A stretch of 9,282 nucleotides of DNA from JBQCEE01 sp051960575 (GCF_051960575.1 NZ_JBQCEE010000383.1:1-9282), one strand, 5' to 3'. Shown: positions 1 to 6,621, counted from the first letter of the stretch. Numbers and translations are program-made. Notes: generated by a model from the letters alone, not told the origin.

Positions 1-375
1 GGGCAGCACGTCGGCGTAACTCCAGCCGTCGTTGCCTTCTGCGGCCCAGTCGTCGAAGTTCTTCCGGTTGCCGCGGACGAACACCATGCCGTTGATCGAG
101 CTCGACCCGCCGACGACCTTGCCGTGCGTCTGCGGGATCTTGCGGCCGAGCGCGTGCTTCTGCTCGACGGTGTAGTGGTCCCAGCTGACCGTCTTCTTCA
201 GCTGCGGCACGGCGTGCATCGGGCCGATCATGCCGGGCTTGCGCACCAGGATGGTGTTGTCGCGGCGGCCGGCCTCGATGAGGATGACGCTCGCGCCCGA
301 GTCGGCGAGGCGGCGGGCGACGATCGCGCCGGCGCTGCCGGAGCCCACGACGATGTAGTCGGCGGAACGGGTCAT
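1..375 (-). CDS. GMC-family FAD-dependent oxidoreductase, N-terminal part (cut by left edge)
   Basis: Only the first 125 codons are in the window, and the reading frame is open to base 1. The ATG at 375-373 is preceded by an AGAGGA ribosome binding site about 5 nt upstream. Residues 7-24 form the Rossmann FAD-binding start (YIVVGSGSAG, a GxGxxG motif), with the acidic residue of LIEAG ending the second beta strand. The GMC signature follows at about residues 86-105 (GKVVGGSSSINGMVFVRGN), then a NFDDWAAEGNDGWSYADVLP stretch typical of choline dehydrogenase and alcohol oxidase relatives. GMC enzymes oxidise a primary or secondary alcohol to the carbonyl with FAD; the substrate-determining C-terminal half is missing here. 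The gene lies 25 nt downstream of the aldehyde dehydrogenase gene on the same strand, so the two probably form an operon that oxidises an alcohol to an acid. Choline, long-chain alcohols or terpenoid/steroid alcohols are all possible substrates. The family is certain and the substrate is unknown. Confidence 0.95.
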   Translation of the reverse strand, partial: MTRSADYIVVGSGSAGAIVARRLADSGASVILIEAGRRDNTILVRKPGMIGPMHAVPQLKKTVSWDHYTVEQKHALGRKIPQTHGKVVGGSSSINGMVFVRGNRKNFDDWAAEGNDGWSYADVLP

Positions 376-400
376 GACTGTCCTCTACAGAAGTTGAGCG

Positions 401-1909
401 TCAGCGGAAGCGGCGGCCGTAGCGGAGCTTGACGACCTTGCGGACGATGTCGAACTGCTCGTCGGTGCGGGGGAACTCCTGCATCTCCTGGCCCATCCCG
501 AACCGCTTGAAGGTGGTGGCCTTCGCCCGGGTGAACTCGCGCAGGCCGTCGTCGCCGTGGAAGCGGCCGAAGCCGCTGTCACCGACACCGCCGAACGGCA
601 CCGACGGCAGGCCGACGAAGGTGAGCACCGAGTTGATGGTGGTGCCGCCGGCGCGCAGCCGCGCGGCGATCTCGCGGCCGTGCTCGCGCGAGAACACCGA
701 CGAGCCGAGGCCGAAGACGGTGCCGTTCGCCTTCGCGATGGCGTCGTCCACGTCGCGGGCGGAGTTGATGACGACCACCGGGCCGAACGTCTCCTCGCGC
801 ACGGCCGCGCTGTCCTCGGGCACGTCGACCAGCACGATCGGCTCGACGTACGGCGGCCTGATCGAATCGAGGCCGCCGACGAGCGCCGTCGCCCCGCGCT
901 CGAGGGCGTCGGTGACGTGCCGGCGGATGATGTCGATCTGGTTGGGCACGATCATCGGGCCGTAGTCGCTGAGCGGGTCGGTGCCGACGGTGACCTGCTC
1001 GGCGCGCTGCTTCACCTTGGCCAGGAACTCGGACTTCACCGCGTCCACGACGTAGACACGCTCGACACCGACGCAGGCCTGCCCGGCGTTCCAGAGCGAG
1101 CCCCAGACCACCGATCGGGCGGCCTCGTCGAGGTCGGCGTCCTCGGCGACGATGGTGGCGTCCTTGCCGCCGAGCTCGAGCAGCACCGGCGTGAGGTTCT
1201 CGGCGCAGGTGGCCATGATGCGGCGTCCCGTCGGTACCGAGCCGGTGAACGCGAGCTTGTCGACGCCCGAGCGGCACAGCGCCGCGCCGGTGTCACCGAA
1301 GCCGGTCACCCAGCCCGCGAGACCGGCCGGCGTGTCAGGGTTGGCCTTCGCGAACGACTCGACGCACCAGACGCCGGTCGCCGCCGCGAGCTCGGACGGC
1401 TTCACGACCACGCCGTTGCCGGCACTCAGGGCGTAGGCCATGCCGCAGAGCACGGTGTACACCGGCGCGTTCCACGGGGTGATGACGCCGGCGACGCCGA
1501 GCGGCTCGTACGCCACGCGCGCGTCGAAGTTCAGCATGGCCAGCCCCGGCGCGACCCGCTTCTCGCCGAGCACCCGCTTGGCGTGCGCGGCCGACCAGCG
1601 GATGTCCTCGAGGCCGGCGAGCAGCTCGAACTGGATGTCGCCCTTCGGCTTGCCGCCCTCCCGGTGGCCGAGCTCGTAGAGCTCGTCGCAGTGGCGGGCG
1701 AGCCACCGCACCCAGCGCTGCATCCGCTTGCGCCGCCCGGCGAAGCCGAGCCCGGCCCACCACTGCTGGGCGGCCCGCGCCCGCGCAACCGCCGCGACCA
1801 CGTCGTCGGCGGTGTGCACCGGGAAGGTCCCGACCACCTCGCCGGTGGCGGGATTTCGCACCGCGAGGGTGTCGGCTGCGCCGGTCACCGAGTGCAGCTG
1901 TGCAGTCAC
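401..1909 (-). CDS. NAD(P)-dependent aldehyde dehydrogenase
   Basis: The product is a 502-residue protein of the normal length for the aldehyde dehydrogenase superfamily. It oxidises an aldehyde to the carboxylate in the cytoplasm using NAD(P)+. All hallmark residues are present: PWNAP with the oxyanion Asn147, the cofactor-binding VVKPSE (Lys170), FTGSVPTG at 221-228, LELGGKD with general base Glu245, NAGQAC with nucleophile Cys279, and EETFGP with cofactor-ribose Glu373. A C-terminal extension (about 470-502) ends in a basic KLRYGRRFR tail. The start chosen is the GTG at 1909-1907, with a weak GGGGA about 8 nt upstream. The GMC oxidoreductase follows after 25 nt, so the gene is likely first in a two-gene operon. 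A palindromic AAC-NN-GTT site about 40 bp upstream suggests control by a TetR-family lipid or steroid repressor. The real substrate, such as a fatty, terpenoid, aromatic or betaine aldehyde, cannot be told from the sequence. The catalytic class is certain. Confidence 0.95.
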   Translation of the reverse strand: MTAQLHSVTGAADTLAVRNPATGEVVGTFPVHTADDVVAAVARARAAQQWWAGLGFAGRRKRMQRWVRWLARHCDELYELGHREGGKPKGDIQFELLAGLEDIRWSAAHAKRVLGEKRVAPGLAMLNFDARVAYEPLGVAGVITPWNAPVYTVLCGMAYALSAGNGVVVKPSELAAATGVWCVESFAKANPDTPAGLAGWVTGFGDTGAALCRSGVDKLAFTGSVPTGRRIMATCAENLTPVLLELGGKDATIVAEDADLDEAARSVVWGSLWNAGQACVGVERVYVVDAVKSEFLAKVKQRAEQVTVGTDPLSDYGPMIVPNQIDIIRRHVTDALERGATALVGGLDSIRPPYVEPIVLVDVPEDSAAVREETFGPVVVINSARDVDDAIAKANGTVFGLGSSVFSREHGREIAARLRAGGTTINSVLTFVGLPSVPFGGVGDSGFGRFHGDDGLREFTRAKATTFKRFGMGQEMQEFPRTDEQFDIVRKVVKLRYGRRFR

Positions 1910-1948
1910 CTGTCGCGTCCCCGTCCTGTCGGCTGCGTCGACCAGAAT

Positions 1949-1962
1949 GAGAACACGTTACA
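1949..1962 (-). promoter_or_regulatory. KstR-like operator (TGTAACGTGTTCTC) upstream of the aldehyde dehydrogenase operon
   Basis: Read on the minus strand, this 14-mer matches the published KstR consensus TNNAACNNGTTNNA at every fixed position except the last (C instead of A). The AAC-NN-GTT core is intact. It lies 40 bp upstream of the GTG start of the aldehyde dehydrogenase gene, inside the only sizeable gap in this part of the window. A CATTCT hexamer at 1949-1944 directly downstream could be the -10 element, so a bound repressor would cover the promoter. KstR is the TetR-family repressor of cholesterol catabolism in mycobacteria and rhodococci. Whether this genome has KstR is unknown, and other TetR regulators could use a similar palindrome. 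Confidence 0.45.
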
Positions 1963-2001
1963 GTTTTGCGCGCCAGTGGCATAGAGGGCCGAGGACGACG
2001 A

Positions 2002-2052
2002 TGCCCCGCCGTGACCCGTCCGCGCAGCAGCAGGACGGGGCACAGCGGGGCA
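2002..2052 (-). terminator. Strong hairpin terminator after the acyl-CoA dehydrogenase gene
   Basis: Arms at 2002-2021 and 2033-2052 pair at 18 of 20 positions around an 11-nt loop. The two mismatches are 2010/2044 and 2014/2040. The hairpin begins 24 nt beyond the stop codon of the acyl-CoA dehydrogenase gene, so its position suits transcription termination. No T-run follows, which is common for actinobacterial terminators. It separates this gene from the promoter of the aldehyde dehydrogenase operon. Confidence 0.75.
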
Positions 2053-2075
2053 AACCGGCGGAGCCGGAGCGGACG

Positions 2076-3233
2076 TCAGAGGAAGCGGGAGATGATCTCC
2101 TTCATGATCTCGTTCGTGCCGCCGTAGATCTTCTGGATGCGCGCATCGGTGTACAGCCGCGAGATCGGGTACTCCTCCATGTAGCCGTAGCCACCGAAGA
2201 ACTGCAGGCACTCGTCGGCGACGTCGCACTGCATCTGGGTCGTCCACCACTTCGCCATGGACGCGGTCGCCACGTCGAGCTGGCCGGCGAGGTGCTGCTG
2301 GATGCAGTCGTCGATGAACACCCGCGCGATCTTCGCCGTCGTGGCGACCTCGGCGAGCTTGAACCGGGTGTTCTGGAACGAGAAGACGGTCTTGCCGAAG
2401 GCGTTGCGGTCCTTCGTGTACTTCAGCGTCTGCGCCAGCGTCTCCTCGATCGCGGCGACGGCCCCGACGGCGAGGACGAGCCGCTCCTGCGGCAGCTGCG
2501 ACATGAGCTGGATGAAGCCCTGCCCCTCCTCGTCGCCGAGCAGGCAGTCGACCGGCACCTTGACGCCGTCGAAGAACAGCTCGGCGGTGTCCTGCCCGTG
2601 CTGGCCGATCTTCTTGAGCAGCCGCCCGCGCGAGAAGCCCTCGAGCCCGTCGGTCTCGACAGCGATGAGCGAGATGCCCTTCGCGCCGTTCTCCGGGTCG
2701 GTCTTGGCCGCGACGATGATGAAGTTCGCCAGGCCGCCGTTCGAGATGAACGTCTTGGCGCCGTCGATGACGTACTGACCGCCCGACTTCAGCGCCTTCG
2801 TCTTGATGCCCTGCAGGTCGGAGCCCGTGCCCGGCTCGGTCATCGCGATCGCGCCGACGAGCTCACCGGACGCGAGCCGCGGCAGCCAGCGCTGCTTCTG
2901 CTCCTCGGTGCCGTAGGCGAGCACGTAGTGGGCGACGATCGTCGAGTGCACGGCCGTGCCGAGGCTGCCGACCATCGCGCGGATCTGCTCCTCGGCCATG
3001 ACCGCCTCGTGCGCGAACGTGCCGCCGCCGCCGCCGTACTCGGTCGGGATCGACGGGCAGAGCAGGCCGAGTTCGCCGGCCTTGTTCCAGATCTCGCGGT
3101 CGACGTGCTGCTGCTGCCCCCAGCGCTCCTCGTGCGGCGCGCACTCCTTGGTCAGGAACGATCGGGCGAGGTCGCGGAACGCCTCGATGTCGTCGTCACT
3201 CCAGGCCGGGCGGGCAGGGCGGGTTGCGGTCAC
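2076..3233 (-). CDS. Acyl-CoA dehydrogenase, long-chain (ACADL)-like
   Basis: This 385-residue flavoprotein inserts the alpha,beta double bond into an acyl-CoA in beta-oxidation and passes electrons to electron-transfer flavoprotein. The flavin/substrate motif AMTEPGTGSD is at 130-139, FGGYGY at 346-351, and YGGTNEIMKEIISR near the C terminus. The Glu of the YEGT motif used as catalytic base by medium- and short-chain enzymes is replaced here by Gly (YGGT, 370-373). Instead QLPQERLVLA places Glu250 where long-chain and isovaleryl-CoA dehydrogenases carry their base. Several blocks (LPQERL, AFGKTV, ATA-MAK-W, GYGYMEEYPI, YGGTNEIMKE) closely resemble mammalian ACADL, so a long or branched acyl substrate is likely. 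The start is the GTG at 3233-3231, fixed by a perfect AAGGAGG 6 nt upstream. A hairpin terminator follows the gene. Family confidence is very high; chain length is inference. Confidence 0.95.
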   Translation of the reverse strand: MTATRPARPAWSDDDIEAFRDLARSFLTKECAPHEERWGQQQHVDREIWNKAGELGLLCPSIPTEYGGGGGTFAHEAVMAEEQIRAMVGSLGTAVHSTIVAHYVLAYGTEEQKQRWLPRLASGELVGAIAMTEPGTGSDLQGIKTKALKSGGQYVIDGAKTFISNGGLANFIIVAAKTDPENGAKGISLIAVETDGLEGFSRGRLLKKIGQHGQDTAELFFDGVKVPVDCLLGDEEGQGFIQLMSQLPQERLVLAVGAVAAIEETLAQTLKYTKDRNAFGKTVFSFQNTRFKLAEVATTAKIARVFIDDCIQQHLAGQLDVATASMAKWWTTQMQCDVADECLQFFGGYGYMEEYPISRLYTDARIQKIYGGTNEIMKEIISRFL

Positions 3234-3239
3234 GGGGTG

Positions 3240-3246
3240 CCTCCTT
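3240..3246 (-). promoter_or_regulatory. Consensus Shine-Dalgarno (AAGGAGG) of the acyl-CoA dehydrogenase
   Basis: A perfect AAGGAGG lies 6 nt before the GTG start and decides that start. It can pair with a CCTCCT at 3253-3258 across a 7-nt loop (see findings). Confidence 0.9.
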
Positions 3247-3278
3247 CGATGCAGGAGGTCAGCCTACAGGTGGTTCCG

Positions 3279-3290
3279 TACAGCCCTGTA
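3279..3290. promoter_or_regulatory. Inverted repeat TACAG-CC-CTGTA, possible operator of the acyl-CoA dehydrogenase
   Basis: Two perfect 5-bp arms sit around a 2-bp spacer in the 77-bp gap upstream of the acyl-CoA dehydrogenase, 46 bp before its start. A possible -10 (TAGGCT on the minus strand, 3266-3261) places the repeat over the -35 region, where a repressor would act. The site is short and the regulator is unknown. Confidence 0.3.
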
Positions 3291-3310
3291 TGTATGTGAC
3301 CGCTCGCGCG

Positions 3311-4222
3311 TCACGCCTCGGCGGCCAGCGCGGCGTCGGCGACCGCGCTGAGGGATTCGTCGATCTCGGCGAGCGAGGCCCCGGACGCTGCAGCGAAGAA
3401 CGGCAGCACGTAGCCGAGCACCTGCTCCGGCGCGTCCAGCTGGGGGCAGTGGCCGCAGTTGCGCAGCACGACGATGTGCTCGCCGCCGCGCGGGGCGTGC
3501 CGGGCCGGGACGAGCGGGTCGAACCGACCCCACATCTGCATCACCGGCATGGGCAGCTCGGTCAGCACCTGGTGCAGGCGCACGCGCAGCAGGTCGCGCA
3601 TGAGGGCCCGAGCCAGCGGGTGCAGGTCGAACAGCCGGCCGCGGTCGGGGTAGCTGGCGCAGTAGCTGAGCACGGTGGCCGGGTCGATCGAGCGCGAGTG
3701 CGGGACGGCGGCGTGGGTGTAGGTCCAGGCGAAGGCGGCCAGCAGCGGGGCCAGCGGCACCGGCTTGGTGACCGTGCGCAGCCAGAGCTCGGCCGGTCGC
3801 GAGGACGCCAGCCGCCATGCCTTCGGCACGCCGCTCACCCCGGGCATGCCGATGAGCACCACGGCGTCGACCCGGTCCGGGTTCTGGTGGGCGTACAGCG
3901 CCGCGACGGCGCCGCCCATCGAGTTGCCCATCAGGCTGATCGGCCCGTCGATGCCCTCGTGCGCCAGCACCTCGTCCACCACGTCGACGTAGGTGTCGAG
4001 CAGCGGATGCCTCCACGAGCGTTGCGACAGCCCGTGCGACGGCAGGTCGATGGCGATGACGCGGTGGTGCACGGCGAGCGCCGGCACGACACGGCGCCAG
4101 GTGGCCAGATTGTCCGAGAAGCCGTGGATCAGCACGAGGGTCTGCTCGCCCGAGCCGGTGACCTGGTAGTGGACACCGTCGACCGTCTCGTCGCGCAGTG
4201 CGTCGTCCGTCACAGCCCTCAT
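3311..4222 (-). CDS. Alpha/beta-fold hydrolase
   Basis: A 303-residue cytoplasmic alpha/beta hydrolase with a full catalytic triad. The oxyanion HGF is at 33-35, nucleophile Ser101 sits in the elbow GNSMGG (99-104), the acid is Asp235 in WGRFDPLVP, and the base is His258 in NCGHCPQLDAPE. Residues about 130-215 form a helical lid. No signal peptide is seen. The fold covers esterases, C-C bond hydrolases of ring-cleavage pathways, epoxide hydrolases and haloalkane dehalogenases. Ser as nucleophile argues against the last two, which use Asp. Its place upstream of the acyl-CoA dehydrogenase (77-bp gap, same strand) suggests a lipid or xenobiotic ester, but this is inference. The ATG at 4222-4220 has no good ribosome binding site. 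A GTG three codons later is possible, but its GAGGG is too close to work well. Confidence 0.92.
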   Translation of the reverse strand: MRAVTDDALRDETVDGVHYQVTGSGEQTLVLIHGFSDNLATWRRVVPALAVHHRVIAIDLPSHGLSQRSWRHPLLDTYVDVVDEVLAHEGIDGPISLMGNSMGGAVAALYAHQNPDRVDAVVLIGMPGVSGVPKAWRLASSRPAELWLRTVTKPVPLAPLLAAFAWTYTHAAVPHSRSIDPATVLSYCASYPDRGRLFDLHPLARALMRDLLRVRLHQVLTELPMPVMQMWGRFDPLVPARHAPRGGEHIVVLRNCGHCPQLDAPEQVLGYVLPFFAAASGASLAEIDESLSAVADAALAAEA

Positions 4223-4244
4223 ATCGGCTGTCTACCCCGGAACC

Positions 4245-4256
4245 TGCGACGTCGCA
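4245..4256. promoter_or_regulatory. Perfect 12-bp palindrome in the hydrolase leader
   Basis: TGCGACGTCGCA reads identically on both strands and lies 23 bp before the start of the alpha/beta hydrolase, in the 76-bp gap after gltX. It overlaps a small hairpin (CGACGT-GCG-ACGTCG on the minus strand). It could be an operator or a weak terminator for gltX, and it could also arise by chance in GC-rich DNA. No other signal was seen in this gap. Confidence 0.25.
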
Positions 4257-4298
4257 CGTCGGCAACGCCCGGATGTCCGAACTGTTACAGGCGCTGAA

Positions 4299-5756
4299 TC
4301 AACCCGTGACGGCCGCGCGCAGCCTGCCGAGCGAGCGCTCGCGTCCCAGGATCTCCATCGACTCGAACAGCGGCGGCGACACCGTGCGGCCCGTGACGGC
4401 CACCCGCACCGGCCCGTAGGCGTTGCGCGGCTTGAGGCCGAGGCCGGTGACGAGCGCCTGTTCGAGGGCGGACGAGATGGCGTCGGTCGTCCAGTCGGTG
4501 AGCGCCTCGAGGGCCGGGACGGCGACGGCCAGCACCGCCTGCCCCGACTCCCCCAGCTGCTTCGCGGCGGCCGCCTCGTCGACGGTGAAGTCGGCCTCGT
4601 CGACCAGCAGGAACCGCACCATGTCGGCGCCCTGGACGAGCGTCGCGACCCGCTCCTGCACCAGCGGCGCGGCGGCGGTGATGACGGCGTCGTCCTTCGG
4701 CAGGCCGACGCGCGCGGCGTGCGCGATGAGCCGGGACGCGAAGTCCTCGGGCGCGAGCGCGCGGATGTACTGGCCGTTGAGCCAGTCGAGCTTGGCGAGG
4801 TCGAAGACCGGGCCGACGGTGTTGACGCGGCTCCAGTCGAACGTGGCGCTGAAATCGGCGAAGGAGAAGATCTCGCCGCCGTCGGTGTCCTCGGTCCCAG
4901 GCTGCCCGTAGCCGAGCAGCGCGAGGAAGTTCAGCAGCGCCTCGGGCAGGTAGCCCTGCTCGACGAACCAGGTGAGCCGTGCGGCGGGGTTCTTCCGCTT
5001 CGAGATCTTCGACTTGTCGGTGTTGCGCAGCAGCGGCATGTGCGCGAAGCCGGGCGTCTCGAAGCCGAGCCAGCGGTACAGCAGCAGATGCTTCGGCGTC
5101 GACGAGATCCACTCCTCACCGCGCACCACGTGGGTGATGCCCATGAGGTGGTCGTCGACGACGACGGCGAGGTGGTAGGTCGGGAAGCCGTCGGCCTTGA
5201 GGATCACCTGGTCGTCGGGCCGCGGCGCCGACACCTCGCCGCGGATGAGGTCGACGAACGTCGTCGGCACGTCGTCGTCCGGGATGAGCATGCGCACGAC
5301 GGGCGTCTCGATGGTGCCGCCGAGGGCCGCTCGTTCCTCGTAGGTCTTGCCGAGGCAGAGCCGGTCGTAGCCGGTGGGCAGCTTGTTCGCGCGCTGCTGC
5401 TCGCGCATCTCGGCCAGCCGCTCGGTGCTGCACCAGCAGAAGTACGCGTGCCCGGCGGCGATGAGCTGGTCGACGAAGGGGCGGTACGTGTCGAGCCGCT
5501 CCGACTGCCGGTACGGCGCATACGGGCCGCCGACGTCGGGGCCCTCGTCCCAGGTCAGGCCCAGCCAGCGCAGGGTGTCGTAGATCTGCTGCTCGCTGTC
5601 GGCCTGGAAGCGGGCGCGGTCGGTGTCCTCGATGCGCAGCACGAACTGCCCGCCGTGCCGCCGCACGAAGCCGAGGTTGAACAGCGACATGTACGCCGTG
5701 CCGACGTGCGGGTCGCCGGTCGGCGACGGCGCGACACGCAGGCGGGGTGCGGTCAT
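4299..5756 (-). CDS. gltX: Glutamyl-tRNA synthetase
   Basis: This 485-residue class I aminoacyl-tRNA synthetase charges tRNA-Glu with glutamate using ATP. Where no glutaminyl-tRNA synthetase exists, the same enzyme also mischarges tRNA-Gln for the GatCAB amidotransferase. The HIGH motif is HVGT at 17-20 within SPTGDPHVGT. The Rossmann catalytic core continues with RIEDTDRAR and the DGFPTYHLAVVVDDHLMGITH block (189-209) and VVRGEEWISSTPKH. The KMSKS loop is KISKR at 250-254. The alpha-helical anticodon-binding region covers about 310-485. The length is normal for bacterial GltX. The ATG at 5756-5754 overlaps the TGA of the upstream fumarylacetoacetate hydrolase-family gene (ATGA), with no good ribosome binding site of its own, so translation is probably coupled. 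The 76-bp gap downstream holds no tRNA gene. Confidence 0.98.
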   Translation of the reverse strand: MTAPRLRVAPSPTGDPHVGTAYMSLFNLGFVRRHGGQFVLRIEDTDRARFQADSEQQIYDTLRWLGLTWDEGPDVGGPYAPYRQSERLDTYRPFVDQLIAAGHAYFCWCSTERLAEMREQQRANKLPTGYDRLCLGKTYEERAALGGTIETPVVRMLIPDDDVPTTFVDLIRGEVSAPRPDDQVILKADGFPTYHLAVVVDDHLMGITHVVRGEEWISSTPKHLLLYRWLGFETPGFAHMPLLRNTDKSKISKRKNPAARLTWFVEQGYLPEALLNFLALLGYGQPGTEDTDGGEIFSFADFSATFDWSRVNTVGPVFDLAKLDWLNGQYIRALAPEDFASRLIAHAARVGLPKDDAVITAAAPLVQERVATLVQGADMVRFLLVDEADFTVDEAAAAKQLGESGQAVLAVAVPALEALTDWTTDAISSALEQALVTGLGLKPRNAYGPVRVAVTGRTVSPPLFESMEILGRERSLGRLRAAVTG

Positions 5757-6553
5757 GACGCCACCACCGGGTTGCTCAGCACGCCGATGCCCTCGATCTC
5801 GACCTCGACGGTGTCGCCGGCGACGATCGGGCCGACGCCCGCCGGCGTGCCGGTCAGGATGACGTCACCCGGCAGCAGGGTCATGACGCCCGACATGAAC
5901 GCGATCTGGTGGGCGATGTCGTGCACCATCTGCGAGGTGCGGCCGTCCTGCTTCACCTGGCCGTTGACCCGGGTGACCAGCCGCAGGTCGGACGCGTCGA
6001 GGCCGGTGACGATCCACGGCCCGATCGGGCAGAACGAGTCGTAGCCCTTCGCCCGGGTGAACTGCCCGTCGCTGCGCTGCTGGTCGCGGGCGGTCACGTC
6101 GTTCGCGGCGCAGTAGCCGAGTACGTAGGACAGCGCGTCGTCGACCGAGACGTTGCGGGCCGGGCGCTTGATGACGGCGGCGAGCTCGCCCTCGTAGTGC
6201 ACCTCGCTGCTCGACGGCGGCAGCCGGATCGCGTCGCGGTCGCCGATCACGGACGTCGACGGCTTGAGGAAGATCAGCGGCGTCTCGGGCGCGTCGCCGC
6301 CCATCTCCTTCGCGTGGTCGCTGTAGTTCTTGCCGATCGCGACGACCTTGCTCGGCAGGATCGGCGACAGCAGCCGCACGTCCTCGAGCGCCCACCGGTC
6401 GCCGGTGAACGCGATCGGGCCGAACGGGTGGCCGTCGATGGCGGCGACGGTCAGCGCCGAGCGGTCGGCGCCGGACGGCCCCTCCACCGTGCCCCAGGCG
6501 ACACCGGCCGGTGTCTCGCCGGAACCGGTATGGACGAAGCGGGCGATGCGCAC
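5753..6553 (-). CDS. Fumarylacetoacetate hydrolase (FAH) family protein
   Basis: The 266-residue protein matches the length of the FAH-like family, which includes acylpyruvases, oxaloacetate decarboxylases and 2-hydroxyhepta-2,4-diene-1,7-dioate isomerases. These are metal-dependent enzymes that cleave or isomerise 2,4-dioxo acids. The conserved features are AIGKNY at 72-77, the metal ligands Glu121 and Glu123 in HYEGELA, Asp152 in NDVTARDQQ, Lys169 in RAKGYDSF, and LTGTPAGVG at 233-241. It is first in a two-gene operon and overlaps gltX by 4 nt. The same neighbour pair is known from mycobacteria (Rv2993c next to gltX). The GTG start at 6553-6551 has no Shine-Dalgarno sequence, but a TAGGCT -10 lies 8 nt before it, so the mRNA is probably leaderless. 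The family is certain, whereas the substrate and the link to tRNA charging are unknown. Confidence 0.93.
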   Translation of the reverse strand: MRIARFVHTGSGETPAGVAWGTVEGPSGADRSALTVAAIDGHPFGPIAFTGDRWALEDVRLLSPILPSKVVAIGKNYSDHAKEMGGDAPETPLIFLKPSTSVIGDRDAIRLPPSSSEVHYEGELAAVIKRPARNVSVDDALSYVLGYCAANDVTARDQQRSDGQFTRAKGYDSFCPIGPWIVTGLDASDLRLVTRVNGQVKQDGRTSQMVHDIAHQIAFMSGVMTLLPGDVILTGTPAGVGPIVAGDTVEVEIEGIGVLSNPVVAS

Positions 6554-6561
6554 GGTGATCG

Positions 6562-6567
6562 AGCCTA
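6562..6567 (-). promoter_or_regulatory. -10 element (TAGGCT) for a leaderless FAH-gltX transcript
   Basis: TAGGCT on the minus strand fits the actinobacterial TANNNT -10. It ends 8 nt before the GTG of the FAH-family gene, which places the transcription start at or within a base or two of the start codon. No Shine-Dalgarno sequence is present. No clear -35 was found, which is usual for actinobacterial promoters. Confidence 0.5.
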
Positions 6568-6609
6568 CCGAGCGCCGGGCGTACGCTGCGGCTCGCCCGT
6601 GCGGGGCCG

Positions 6610-6615
6610 CATAAT
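6610..6615 (+). promoter_or_regulatory. -10 element (CATAAT) for a leaderless transcript of the small membrane protein
   Basis: CATAAT stands out as an AT-rich hexamer in GC-rich DNA and ends 6 nt before the GTG start at 6622. The expected transcription start coincides with the start codon. The adjoining GAGGG touches the GTG and is too close to serve as a ribosome binding site. The weaker TACGCT at 6582-6587 is an alternative -10. Confidence 0.5.
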
Positions 6616-6621
6616 CGAGGG

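Noticed and set aside
557..1984. Long plus-strand open frame opposite the aldehyde dehydrogenase
   Set aside because: It is a mirror of a real gene in GC-rich DNA. Its product is rich in Arg, Gly, Ala and Val without any domain, and the minus-strand gene has every catalytic motif.
1728..3299. Plus-strand open frame of 523 codons across the acyl-CoA dehydrogenase and the promoter gap
   Set aside because: Low-complexity product with no motif. It runs through the terminator hairpin and the operator, and lies opposite a certain gene.
4223..4298. A tRNA gene in the 76-bp gap after gltX, where one might be expected
   Set aside because: No acceptor stem, anticodon arm or T-loop consensus could be laid out on either strand.
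4331..4342. Perfect 12-bp palindrome GCGAGCGCTCGC
   Set aside because: It lies inside the gltX coding sequence, and such palindromes are common by chance in GC-rich DNA.
4719..6044. Plus-strand open frame of 441 codons opposite gltX and the FAH-family gene
   Set aside because: It is the antisense shadow of two well-supported genes, and its composition has no protein-like pattern.
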